Shown: positions 1 through 5,711, counted from the stretch's first letter. The stretch: 24,379 bases of DNA from DATDSR01 sp036517855 (GCA_036517855.1 DATDSR010000019.1:1-24379); one strand, 5' to 3'. A program made the numbers and translations. The notes: generated by a model not told the origin, from the sequence alone.

Positions 1-639
1 CATCGAGGTGGGCCTGATATTGTGGTAGAGATTGATGGGTCGTCAAATGGCGGACCTGGCAAAGAAATTGGTAGGATTTCCGTTGCAGATGCTTTGCGTC
101 CAGAATCGAAAGAAGCGGTCGCGGCGCTCATCAGTATGGGCGTTAAACCAGTGATGATTACGGGAGATTCGGAAGAAGTTGCCGCGGTAGTTGCCAAAGA
201 GCTCGGCATCACGGAATATTTTGCGCGTGTCTTGCCTGGGCAAAAAAGTGAAAAAGTAAAACTGCTCCAGTCCCGCGGTGAACGTGTGGCTATGGTGGGA
301 GACGGCATCAATGACGCGCCGGCGCTCACTCAAGCTGACGTCGGCATTGCCATCGGTGCGGGTACCAACGTGGCCATTGAATCTGCCGGTATTATCCTCG
401 TCAAAAACGACCCACGCGATATTGCTAAAGTTATTCACCTTTCGCGCCTCACATATTCTAAAATGATTCAAAATTTGTGGTGGGCGGCTGGATACAATAT
501 CGTTGCCATCCCCCTTGCCGCTGGAGTCCTTGCCTCCAAAGGCATTTTGCTCCAGCCTGCCGTTGCGGCTATCTTTATGAGCGTGTCAACCGTCATCGTG
601 GCCGGCAATGCCTTACTCCTGCGCAAGCAGGTACTATAA
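1..639 (+). CDS. Copper-type P1B ATPase, C-terminal part (5' end outside window)
   Basis: This is the C-terminal 212 codons of a heavy-metal P-type ATPase, open from the first base of the window. The P-domain signatures are visible: TGDS (nt 160-171) and GDGINDAP (nt 298-321), the hinge that binds Mg and phosphate. Two C-terminal membrane helices follow. The first carries N-x6-YN-x4-P (YN at nt 493-498); the second carries P-x6-MSVST-x5-N (MSVST at nt 577-591). The YN motif is typical of Cu+/Ag+ pumps. MSxST rather than MxxSS is, in the usual P1B classification, the CopB-like (P1B-3) pattern, so copper or silver export is likely. The CPC/CPH motif that would settle the subtype lies upstream of the window. 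No intrinsic terminator with a T-run follows. Confidence 0.93.
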   Translation, partial: HRGGPDIVVEIDGSSNGGPGKEIGRISVADALRPESKEAVAALISMGVKPVMITGDSEEVAAVVAKELGITEYFARVLPGQKSEKVKLLQSRGERVAMVGDGINDAPALTQADVGIAIGAGTNVAIESAGIILVKNDPRDIAKVIHLSRLTYSKMIQNLWWAAGYNIVAIPLAAGVLASKGILLQPAVAAIFMSVSTVIVAGNALLLRKQVL

Positions 640-710
640 ATGTCGCGGCCCCTTTAAGGCACCTGCGGCATGGGCATGTACCCGTTTGAGATAGACTTCG
701 AAGGTTAGCC

Positions 711-846
711 GCGAGGTATTGCTTCCGAACTACCAGAGTCCCCGTGGCCAGCGCCCCGGGGCTCTTCGGTTCTCACCCCGACGCTCCGCAGTAGCGGAGA
801 CCCTGCCGTCGGGGCTCCGAAACGTAGTTCGTAAGCAACACCTCGC
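711..846. other. Long imperfect inverted repeat enclosing two further hairpins (three-way-junction element)
   Basis: Arms 711-733 and 824-846 are complementary at 21 of 23 positions, and the flanking TTAGC (705-709, with a 2-nt offset) and GCTAA extend the pairing. Inside, AGAGTCCC near 734 pairs with GGGGCTCT near 765 (one G-U). CCCCGACG/CGTCGGGG forms a perfect 8-bp stem that itself encloses the perfect hairpin CTCCGC-AGTA-GCGGAG. Together this is a closed three-way junction of 136 nt. No open reading frame or T-run explains it. It could be a structured RNA or a small inverted-repeat element (MITE-like). I found no rRNA, tmRNA, RNase P or SRP signature in it. Orientation is unknown. Confidence 0.6.
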
Positions 847-863
847 TAAACTACGATTATTAT

Positions 864-921
864 CACGATCGTAACTATATTCGTATGTCCCTAAATACAA
901 ACGATCGTGGCTACAGGGACA
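864..921. other. Interleaved inverted repeats: possible H-type pseudoknot or paired operators
   Basis: Four short boxes occur in the order A-B-A'-B'. CACGATCGT (864-872) is complementary to ACGATCGTG (901-909), and TGTCCCT (886-892) is complementary to AGGGACA (915-921). This interleaving is that of an H-type pseudoknot, 18 nt after the three-way-junction element. There is a competing reading: the core ACGATCGT is itself an 8-bp palindrome, so the two A boxes could be protein-binding sites on DNA upstream of the small membrane gene at 990. The sequence alone does not decide. Confidence 0.45.
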
Positions 922-959
922 CTTGCAAAATTTTTAGCATGTAGTAGTTTGCTGTCAGA

Positions 960-974
960 GGTGGCCATGCCACC
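960..974 (+). promoter_or_regulatory. Perfect hairpin just upstream of a Shine-Dalgarno site
   Basis: GGTGGC-CAT-GCCACC is a perfect 6-bp stem ending 3 nt before the AGGAGG (978-983) of the small gene at 990. It could stabilise the 5' leader or influence ribosome access. The role is inferred from position only. Confidence 0.4.
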
Positions 975-989
975 AATAGGAGGCAAAAG

Positions 990-1109
990 GTGGGCACGTT
1001 AAGAAGAATTTACAGAGCCTTTTTTCCAGCCACGATACCTCTGTATCTTGAACTCGTGTTTTACGTAGCCATTGCTTTGGCTCTTGCTGTGTACGGGGGA
1101 ATCTTGTGA
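990..1109 (+). CDS. Small single-helix membrane protein (39 aa)
   Basis: A GTG-started ORF of 39 residues, unrecognised as a family. Its support is the ribosome binding site: AGGAGG at 978-983, the best in the window, with 6 nt spacing to GTG. The N-terminus is basic (residues 4-9 include R5, R6 and R9), and residues about 16-38 are a continuous hydrophobic stretch rich in L, A, V and Y. That fits one transmembrane helix with the N-terminus inside (positive-inside rule). A strong 12-bp hairpin follows 16 nt after the stop. It lies downstream of the structured region 711-921, which may be its leader or a separate element. Small hydrophobic peptides like this can be membrane stress proteins or type I toxin-like peptides, but nothing here identifies a function. 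It could be a chance ORF, though the SD makes that less likely. Confidence 0.5.
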   Translation: MGTLRRIYRAFFPATIPLYLELVFYVAIALALAVYGGIL

Positions 1110-1125
1110 GGGCCAAAGTTGAAAT

Positions 1126-1153
1126 AGGGCGGGGGCAGCAGTGCCCTCGCCCT
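1126..1153 (+). terminator. 12-bp hairpin, weak terminator candidate
   Basis: The arms 1126-1137 and 1142-1153 pair over 12 bp with a single G-U, around the loop GCAG. It sits between the small membrane gene and the NYN gene. The following bases (GAAATAATTT) are A/T-rich but lack a clean T-run, so termination is possible rather than clear. Confidence 0.4.
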
Positions 1154-1167
1154 GAAATAATTTAGGG

Positions 1168-1178
1168 TGGTGTATAAT
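1168..1178 (+). promoter_or_regulatory. Promoter of the NYN gene, leaderless type
   Basis: The -10 TATAAT is at 1173-1178, within TGGTGTATAAT. It ends 6 nt before GTG 1185, which puts the expected transcription start on the start codon. The same TGGTGTATAAT string precedes mscL and the minus-strand ORF at 4767. Confidence 0.65.
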
Positions 1179-1184
1179 TCTAAT

Positions 1185-1682
1185 GTGAAGGTAGAAACGG
1201 GAGCCAACAACACTGCTTACATCGATGGTGCTAACTTGCACCGAGGGGTTGAGAGTTTGGGTTGGAAGTTAGATTACGCGCGCTTTAGAGTTTGGTTAAG
1301 TGATAAGTACAAAGTTAAGACAGCCTACATTTTCATCGGACTAATTCCTAAGTACAAAGATTTATACGAATTTTTACAGCAGTGTGGGTTCGTTCTGATT
1401 TTCAAAGAAGTAATTTATGATGGCGAAGGGAAGGCAAAAGGGAATTGTGACGCGGATTTAGTCCTACACACCGTGCGTGATGTGTTCGAGAATAAGGGGG
1501 ATAGGGCGGTTATTGTATCAAGTGATGGTGACTATGCTGGGCTAGTTAAGTTTTTGATTGAAAAAGATAAGCTGGCTTGCATACTTTCGCCGCATACTCA
1601 AAAGCTTTGCTCCATCTTACTTAAGCGCACTAATGCCCCAATCGCGTATCTAAATGACCAGAAGGGCATACTGAAAGCCTAA
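1185..1682 (+). CDS. NYN-domain (LabA/DUF88-like) protein, putative RNase
   Basis: A 165-aa protein of the NYN (PIN-like nuclease) family. Conserved acidic motifs are visible: YIDGANLHRG near the N-terminus, CDADLVLHTV in the middle and SSDGDYAGLVKFL further on. These are the metal-binding aspartates expected for a PIN-fold nuclease. Members are thought to cleave or bind RNA; the substrate is unknown here. In-frame GTG codons also occur at 1167 and 1170, but the TATAAT at 1173-1178 would lie inside that longer ORF. GTG 1185 is exactly 7 nt past the -10, so I take 1185 as the start. Base usage is A/T-richer than that of the ATPase upstream. It has no close operon partner. Confidence 0.85.
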   Translation: MKVETGANNTAYIDGANLHRGVESLGWKLDYARFRVWLSDKYKVKTAYIFIGLIPKYKDLYEFLQQCGFVLIFKEVIYDGEGKAKGNCDADLVLHTVRDVFENKGDRAVIVSSDGDYAGLVKFLIEKDKLACILSPHTQKLCSILLKRTNAPIAYLNDQKGILKA

Positions 1683-1746
1683 AAAGAAAAAGCCCCCGGC
1701 GGGGACGAGCCCCACAAGGGTCTTCTTCGTGAGTATTGGCTAAAGT

Positions 1747-1760
1747 ATAGCAATTGCTAT
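1747..1760. promoter_or_regulatory. 14-bp perfect palindrome upstream of mscL
   Basis: ATAGCAATTGCTAT is a perfect palindrome centred about 32 bp upstream of the mscL -10 box. Position and symmetry suit an operator for a dimeric regulator. No second copy was noticed in the window. Confidence 0.35.
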
Positions 1761-1778
1761 GCCAAAGTCAAGTGCTAT

Positions 1779-1790
1779 TTGGTGTATAAT
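1779..1790 (+). promoter_or_regulatory. mscL promoter, leaderless type
   Basis: TTGGTGTATAAT, with TATAAT at 1785-1790, ends 6 nt before ATG 1797. No SD-like sequence lies between. No convincing -35 hexamer is at 16-18 nt, so the TGGTG preceding the -10 may act in an extended -10 fashion. Confidence 0.7.
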
Positions 1791-1796
1791 CAATAG

Positions 1797-2219
1797 ATGC
1801 TTAAAGAATTTAAACAATTTCTTTTGCGGGGGAGTGTGGTGGATTTGGCTGTGGGCGTTGTCATTGGCGCGGCTTTCGGTACGGTGGTGACGGCTTTGGT
1901 GGCGGACATACTCACGCCCCTTATCGCCGCCATTGCCCAAGTACCTGATTTCTCTGGCCTCGCCTTCACGATCAACGGGAGCAAGTTTATGTTTGGCCAT
2001 TTTATTAGCGCCATTATCTCCTTCCTACTTGTAGCCGCGGCCGTGTTCTTCTTCGTTGTTAAACCCATGAATGTGCTCATCGCGCGCTCGCGCCTGCCTG
2101 ACCGGCAGGCAGGCAAAGAGCCACCGGCAGATCCCACAACCAAAAAATGTACCGAATGCTTGAGCGAAATCCCAATCCAAGCCAAGCGCTGCGCCCATTG
2201 TACCCAAGCCGTTGCTTAG
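1797..2219 (+). CDS. mscL: Large-conductance mechanosensitive channel MscL
   Basis: A 140-aa MscL, a homopentameric tension-gated channel that releases osmolytes during hypo-osmotic shock. The N-terminus (LKEFKQFLLRGSVVDLAVGVVIG...) is the classical amphipathic helix plus pore-lining TM1. TM2 is at about residues 69-89. The C-terminal tail has a zinc-ribbon-like arrangement, C118-x2-C121 and C132-x2-C135, as seen in some MscL variants with CxxC tails. Residues 99-106 (RLPDRQAG), in the linker after TM2, are encoded by a palindromic repeat (2092-2114), so the linker has been lengthened in frame by a repeat. The start is set by the TATAAT 6 nt upstream. It is followed directly by the remnant of a hydrolase gene. 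Confidence 0.95.
   Translation: MLKEFKQFLLRGSVVDLAVGVVIGAAFGTVVTALVADILTPLIAAIAQVPDFSGLAFTINGSKFMFGHFISAIISFLLVAAAVFFFVVKPMNVLIARSRLPDRQAGKEPPADPTTKKCTECLSEIPIQAKRCAHCTQAVA
2092..2114. repeat. Palindromic repeat inside mscL
   Basis: GCCTGCCTG-ACCGG-CAGGCAGGC has perfect 9-bp arms around a 5-nt loop. It is translated as part of RLPDRQAG in MscL. From memory, similar CCTGCCTG/CAGGCAGG palindromes, read as LPDRQAG-like peptides, recur in Parcubacteria proteins. That recollection was not checked here. Confidence 0.8.
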
Positions 2220-2223
2220 TTAA

Positions 2224-2316
2224 ATGGACGTAATCTCACACGGACTCTGGGCAGTAGCGGCGGGCAGGGGGTTTGAAATATTGCAAAACGTGGGGCTAAT
2301 TGCTAATATGGTATAA
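2224..2316 (+). pseudogene. 5' remnant of a paralogue of the gene at 3286
   Basis: The first 16 codons (2224-2271) match the first 16 codons of the membrane hydrolase gene at 3286 (MDVISHGLWAVAAGRG versus MDVLSHGLWAVAAGKG). 41 of 48 bases are identical. Of the seven differences, five are synonymous and two are conservative (I/L, R/K). Similarity then stops, and the frame runs 14 more unrelated codons to TAA at 2314-2316. The synonymous bias indicates that the copy diverged while still coding for protein and was truncated later. It begins 4 nt after the mscL stop and ends just before fic, so the loss may be connected with arrival of the fic gene. Confidence 0.75.
2281..2309 (+). promoter_or_regulatory. 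Candidate fic promoter
   Basis: TTGCAA (2281-2286), a 17-nt spacer and TAATAT (2304-2309) fit a housekeeping promoter with its start near 2316, leaving a leader of about 17 nt without an SD. TATAAC at 2312-2317 is an alternative -10. Confidence 0.5.
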
Positions 2317-2332
2317 CCAGTAAATCAATGCC

Positions 2333-3277
2333 ATGCCATATTTAGATAAAACAATGCAAAAGCGTCTTGAGGCTAAACTTGCCCCAATAAACAAAGCACG
2401 GCCCCTGTCTCCCCCCATGATTGCCAAATTGCGCGAGCAGTTTGCCCTGGAGATGACATATAACTCTAACGCAATTGAGGGCAATCGTCTGTCACTTAAG
2501 GAAACATATTTTGTTGTGAGCCAAGGACTTACGATTAAGGGTAAATCTCTCAAGGACCACCTCGAGGCCAAGGATCACTACGAGGCCCTTAATTATCTTT
2601 ATGATTTAGTCGAGCGAGACAAAAAACATACTTTCTCCGCAGTGCTTATTAGGTCATTGCAGAAACTGGTAGTCCGAGAGACAGAGCCCACGTCGGCCGG
2701 CTCATATCGTACTGGTAATGTGCGCATTACGGGCTCAAGCCATCGGCCACCCGAAGCTGGTGAAATCACGCATCTTGTGAATGACCTTGTGTCTTGGGTG
2801 GTGACGAACGAAAAAAGACTCCACCCAGTAGAACTTGCGGCTATCGCACATCACAAACTTGTGCACATCCACCCATTCGATGACGGCAATGGCCGAACAG
2901 CACGGCTTGTGATGAATGTACTACTTATGCGCGCCGGATACCCACTCGCGACTATACTCAAGAATGACCGCAAGAAGTATTACGACTCACTAGAGAAGGC
3001 AGACAAAGGAAATTACACCCCCTTTGTGCGTTTTGTCGCCCAGGCCGTAGAACGTTCGCTCGCGCTTTATCTCAAGGCCATTGTGCCAAGTGGGGCCGTG
3101 AAAAACTTGTATCAACCCCTCTCGGCCATAAGTCCACGTACGCCATATTCTGAAAAATATCTCAATCTCCTCGCTCGTACCGGTAAAATAGATGCCCACA
3201 AAGAGGGTCGCATTTGGGTCACTACCCATGGAGCCGTTGAGGATTATCGAAACGACAGAATCCGCAAGAGAAAGTAG
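2333..3277 (+). CDS. Fic-domain protein, class II self-inhibited AMPylase type
   Basis: A 314-aa Fic/DOC protein. The catalytic loop H180-PFDDGNGR188 matches the HPFxxGNGR signature exactly, so nucleotidyl (usually AMP) transfer to a target hydroxyl is expected. An N-terminal inhibitory helix motif [S/T]xxxE[G/N] is present as S45-NAI-E49-G50, so the active site is probably blocked by the protein's own Glu (class II). The C-terminal ~60 residues look like a winged-helix segment, as in other large Fic proteins, and may bind DNA. Target unknown. The gene sits between a truncated and an intact copy of the hydrolase gene, which suggests insertion. An in-between ATG at 2328 is out of frame. The next gene starts 9 nt after its stop. 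Confidence 0.93.
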   Translation: MPYLDKTMQKRLEAKLAPINKARPLSPPMIAKLREQFALEMTYNSNAIEGNRLSLKETYFVVSQGLTIKGKSLKDHLEAKDHYEALNYLYDLVERDKKHTFSAVLIRSLQKLVVRETEPTSAGSYRTGNVRITGSSHRPPEAGEITHLVNDLVSWVVTNEKRLHPVELAAIAHHKLVHIHPFDDGNGRTARLVMNVLLMRAGYPLATILKNDRKKYYDSLEKADKGNYTPFVRFVAQAVERSLALYLKAIVPSGAVKNLYQPLSAISPRTPYSEKYLNLLARTGKIDAHKEGRIWVTTHGAVEDYRNDRIRKRK

Positions 3278-3285
3278 CACAGTTT

Positions 3286-3822
3286 ATGGACGTACTCTCT
3301 CACGGGCTTTGGGCAGTAGCCGCGGGTAAGGGGGCTCGCGTTGATTCGGCTAATAAGCTCAATTTAAGATGGGCCTTCTTTTGGGGTGTCTTCCCCGATA
3401 TTTTCGCTTTCGCGCCTATTTTTATTTTGCGATTTATCCCAGGCATATTCAGAGGCATATCACGCCTTGCACCCACAGGTCTTGAGCCCTGGACACCGGG
3501 TTTCGATACACTTTCAAACGCCACCCAGTATCTCTATCAACTGTCTCACTCACTAATTATCTTCGCCACACTTGTCCTGGTTGTATGGCTGTTGCGAAAG
3601 AAGGTGCCGTTGGTGATGTTCGGTTGGCTCTTACACATCCTTGCCGATGTGCCAACACATTCGTACAAGTTTTACCCAACGCCAGTGTTCTGGCCCTTGT
3701 ATGATTGGAAGTTTGACGGCTTCTCCTGGGGTTCGGGTCACTTTGAGCTCTACAACTACATAGCTTTGGCTATAGTTTTCGGCCTCCTTTACTTAATCAA
3801 GTACCTGCGTAAGAATAACTAA
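3286..3822 (+). CDS. Membrane-bound metal-dependent hydrolase-like protein (YdjM/DUF-type)
   Basis: A 178-aa integral membrane protein with several hydrophobic segments (about 29-56, 86-103, 109-122, 155-172). It has the histidine/aspartate pattern of the YdjM-like family annotated as membrane-bound metal-dependent hydrolases: H6 in MDVLSHGLW, D38 after a helix, H88, and H117-ILAD121-VPTH125. These residues would be the metal ligands. Substrate and biological role are not known to me. It follows fic at 8 nt and has no promoter of its own that I can see; the next gene begins at the base after its TAA. A truncated paralogue copy of its 5' end lies at 2224. Confidence 0.75.
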   Translation: MDVLSHGLWAVAAGKGARVDSANKLNLRWAFFWGVFPDIFAFAPIFILRFIPGIFRGISRLAPTGLEPWTPGFDTLSNATQYLYQLSHSLIIFATLVLVVWLLRKKVPLVMFGWLLHILADVPTHSYKFYPTPVFWPLYDWKFDGFSWGSGHFELYNYIALAIVFGLLYLIKYLRKNN

Positions 3823-4371
3823 ATGCGAGAGATTGAGGTCAAAATGCGTTTAGACAATCGTCCCGCTTTCGAAGCGGCTCTTGCCTCGCGCGGGGTAAAA
3901 CTTGGTGGGTCAGTTGGCCAGCATGACACAATATATGTACACCGTGACGAGCCCATAGAGAGGCAGGGGACAGAGGGTCACATTGCTTTGCGCTTGCGGC
4001 GTGAGGGTGATAGAACGATATTTACTTGCAAGAAGCAGTGTTCAAACGAGAGCGACAAGATAGAGCATGAGACCGTGGTTGAGAGCAGAGAGGAGATGGA
4101 CAAGATCTTGCGCGAACTTGGCTGGATAGTTTTCGTTGAAGTGAAGAAGGAGCGCCACAAAGGCAAAGTGGGCGAGTACGAAGTATGCTTAGACGAAGTG
4201 GCGGGCTTGGGTAGTTTCGCCGAACTTGAAAAAATTTGCGCCGATGACGCCAACCCTGTGGCAATACAAAAAGAACTGCTTGATATCATGGAGGAACTTG
4301 GTGTGCCGCGAGAAAATCGTCAGCACTTTGGTTACGACCGTCTGATGCTAAGAAAAAACAGTAAAGATTAG
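3823..4371 (+). CDS. CYTH-domain protein (CyaB/thiamine-triphosphatase-like)
   Basis: A 182-aa protein of the CYTH superfamily, which binds triphosphates in an eight-stranded tunnel with two metal ions. The defining ExExK motif is at the N-terminus (REIEVKMRL). Internal basic and acidic residues follow the usual order: LRLRREG, then K-K, then ETVV, VEVKKERHK and CLDEVAGLGSFAELE. The E-x-x-GLG-x-F-x-E-x-E block is typical of class IV adenylate-cyclase-like CyaB proteins. Possible activities are adenylate cyclase, inorganic triphosphatase or thiamine triphosphatase, and sequence alone does not choose. The ATG abuts the TAA of the upstream gene, so translation is probably coupled. Its end overlaps the convergent gene at 4368 by 4 nt. 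Confidence 0.9.
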   Translation: MREIEVKMRLDNRPAFEAALASRGVKLGGSVGQHDTIYVHRDEPIERQGTEGHIALRLRREGDRTIFTCKKQCSNESDKIEHETVVESREEMDKILRELGWIVFVEVKKERHKGKVGEYEVCLDEVAGLGSFAELEKICADDANPVAIQKELLDIMEELGVPRENRQHFGYDRLMLRKNSKD

Positions 4372-4619
4372 TGGTCGAGCCTTTTTGTCTCCCAAAGAGC
4401 AAGGAAGCGTTCGATTAGTGGTTCCTGGACCATTGATTTATATAGATTACTTCCTTTTATTGAGTTAATAGACTCTGCAAGAAAGCTAAGCTTTTTGTCT
4501 CTAAGATCTTTGCCCTCAAGTAATTCCACGAATTCACTCAGGTCGTCTTTAAGCTCTTCATATGGCGCAGGTGTTTCGAGGGGACTGCCAGCCTCCCTGG
4601 GTGGAACTTTTTCGCCCAT
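4368..4619 (-). CDS. Hypothetical small acidic protein (83 aa)
   Basis: An unrecognised 83-aa protein without membrane segments. The N-terminus is rich in proline and charged residues (GEKVPPREAGSPLETPAPYEE). The rest is predicted helical, with alternating acidic and leucine residues (ELKDDLSEFVELLEGKDLRD). The start codon lies 1 nt after the stop of the upstream minus-strand 48-aa ORF, so the two look translationally coupled and would share the leaderless promoter at 4774-4779. Convergent 4-nt overlap with the CYTH gene. Confidence 0.6.
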   Translation of the reverse strand: MGEKVPPREAGSPLETPAPYEELKDDLSEFVELLEGKDLRDKKLSFLAESINSIKGSNLYKSMVQEPLIERFLALWETKRLDH

Positions 4620-4620
4620 G

Positions 4621-4767
4621 TTATATGTGAGTTTTGAGGACTAGTAAGTTTACACCTCGGGCGAGTTCGATTAGCATTTTGACAAACATCCGATTTTCAT
4701 CCGAAGTGGCCAATCCCAGGCGTATCCTGCCAGCCAGTTCCATTATCTTCTCACGTGACAAATCCAT
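4621..4767 (-). CDS. Hypothetical small protein (48 aa)
   Basis: A 48-aa ORF whose support is its promoter and its coupling to the next gene. On the minus strand TTGGTGTATAAT is followed after exactly 6 nt by ATG 4767, the same arrangement and the same 12-mer as at mscL. Its TAA is 1 nt from the ATG of the 83-aa ORF. The peptide begins MDLSREKIMELAGRIRLGL and is largely helical. The pattern faintly recalls the first helix of GatC-type subunits, but this is too weak to name it. Role unknown. Confidence 0.6.
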   Translation of the reverse strand: MDLSREKIMELAGRIRLGLATSDENRMFVKMLIELARGVNLLVLKTHI

Positions 4768-4773
4768 AGATAT

Positions 4774-4785
4774 ATTATACACCAA
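4774..4785 (-). promoter_or_regulatory. Leaderless-type promoter for the 48-aa/83-aa pair
   Basis: The minus-strand TATAAT (complement of 4774-4779) within TTGGTGTATAAT ends 6 nt before ATG 4767. Confidence 0.7.
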
Positions 4786-4789
4786 GCCC

Positions 4790-4834
4790 CTTTGAGCAAA
4801 AGAGAGGCCGCCAAACCCTTGTGGGAGTGGCGGC
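4790..4834 (-). terminator. Intrinsic terminator candidate of the minus-strand gene at 4834
   Basis: Arms 4807-4813 (GCCGCCA) and 4828-4834 (TGGCGGC) pair over 7 bp, with an inner CCC/GGG. On the minus strand the hairpin is followed by CTCTCTTTTG. It overlaps the last base of the stop codon. Confidence 0.6.
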
Positions 4835-5337
4835 TATCTCGGGTTACGGCTTTTTGCCCGAAATTTGAATAAGTATATGAGGGACTCGTTGTGCTCGTCT
4901 AGCTCTTGTGGGAGATTAGCCAAGCGCGCCACCGCCCACCAACCTCTATACACAAAGAGGTCGTGGAGCTCACAAAGACGTCCCATTGCCACCTTCCACT
5001 GATTGCTATCGACTCTGATGCGCAGGAGCGCTAACTGGCCGTCAGCCGCGAGCTCGAGCAGATTAGAGTACTCGAGCGAGGTGTTGATGGCGAAAGCTTT
5101 CTCGACCAAGCGCTCGCAGTATATATGGAAGATGCTACTCTCCTCTTCGCAAGTCAAGACTAGCTCCTCGGCCAGATACTCCTTGTCCACATAAGCAAAC
5201 ATTTCACAGAGGAAGTTGATTGCTCGATCTTCCCAAGTGGAACCTGGGTCGTACCACACGCCCACAACCATCCGCACCGTGTTTGCTAAGTGCGGCTTTA
5301 GGTCTTGGCTTGGCTTTAGCCTGAATTTTGGGCCCAT
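4834..5337 (-). CDS. Hypothetical protein (167 aa)
   Basis: An unrecognised soluble protein. The frame is open further upstream to 5469, but ATG 5337 is preceded by a good Shine-Dalgarno sequence (GGGAGGA, 3-nt spacing) and a promoter (TTGCAG-16-TAGGAT) at the right distance, so I start it here. The sequence is helix-rich with many W, C, E and L residues (for example WYDPGSTWEDRAINFLCEMF and LTCEEESSIFHIYCERL). The C-terminus is basic. No catalytic motif stands out. It is transcribed divergently from relB at 5430, the two promoters lying back to back. It differs from most neighbours in having a leader with SD. Confidence 0.65.
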   Translation of the reverse strand: MGPKFRLKPSQDLKPHLANTVRMVVGVWYDPGSTWEDRAINFLCEMFAYVDKEYLAEELVLTCEEESSIFHIYCERLVEKAFAINTSLEYSNLLELAADGQLALLRIRVDSNQWKVAMGRLCELHDLFVYRGWWAVARLANLPQELDEHNESLIYLFKFRAKSRNPR

Positions 5338-5354
5338 AGGTCCTCCCTGCCCGT

Positions 5355-5382
5355 ATCCTAGCCAAATTAATGGAAACTGCAA
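5355..5382 (-). promoter_or_regulatory. Promoter of the minus-strand gene ending at 4834
   Basis: Minus-strand TTGCAG (complement of 5377-5382), a 16-nt spacer and TAGGAT (complement of 5355-5360). The start would be near 5348, giving a leader of about 11 nt that contains the SD. Confidence 0.55.
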
Positions 5383-5395
5383 GGGTTGTGCTTGT

Positions 5396-5423
5396 TTGAC
5401 TATGCACATCCGTCGTGTATACT
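5396..5423 (+). promoter_or_regulatory. relB promoter, leaderless type
   Basis: TTGACT (5396-5401), 16-nt spacer, TATACT (5418-5423), then 6 nt to ATG 5430. Confidence 0.75.
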
Positions 5424-5429
5424 GTGGAT

Positions 5430-5708
5430 ATGAAAACGATGATAAACATAAAAGCTGATAGAGACACAAAGATTAAGGCACAAAAAGTTGCTAAGCAACT
5501 TGGTCTGCCCCTCTCCACTGTAATCAACGCTTATCTCAACCAGTTTATCCGCACCAAGGAGGTCCATTTCTATGTTGAAGGAGAACTGAAGGAATCGGTC
5601 AAAAAACGTTTAGCCCTAGCGCACAAGGATGTGCTTGCTGGTCGCAATCTCTCGCCCTTATTTACCTCTGGCGGAGAAATGGATAAGTACCTCCACTCAT
5701 TCTCGTGA
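5430..5708 (+). CDS. RelB/DinJ-family antitoxin
   Basis: A 92-aa ribbon-helix-helix antitoxin. The N-terminal strand (MINIKADRDTKIKAQKVAKQLGLPLSTVINAYLNQF) is the typical RelB/DinJ DNA-binding region: a short beta strand that pairs in the dimer, followed by two helices. The C-terminal half should wrap around the toxin. An upstream in-frame GTG at 5415 exists, but it would overlap the -10; ATG 5430 is exactly 7 nt past the -10 box. The toxin gene begins 3 nt after its stop. Autorepression by binding its own promoter is usual for the family; no clear operator repeat was seen. Confidence 0.88.
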   Translation: MKTMINIKADRDTKIKAQKVAKQLGLPLSTVINAYLNQFIRTKEVHFYVEGELKESVKKRLALAHKDVLAGRNLSPLFTSGGEMDKYLHSFS

Positions 5709-5711
5709 GTC

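Noticed and set aside
711..921. tmRNA, RNase P RNA, 5S rRNA or a group II intron
   Set aside because: None of the conserved sequence signatures (tRNA-like ends of tmRNA, P4 region of RNase P, 5S core, intron domain V) could be found.
1681..1713. Hairpin CCCC-CGGC-GGGG next to an A-run, which on the minus strand resembles a terminator with a T-run
   Set aside because: No minus-strand gene ends here, and in the plus direction there is no T-run, so I did not call it a terminator.
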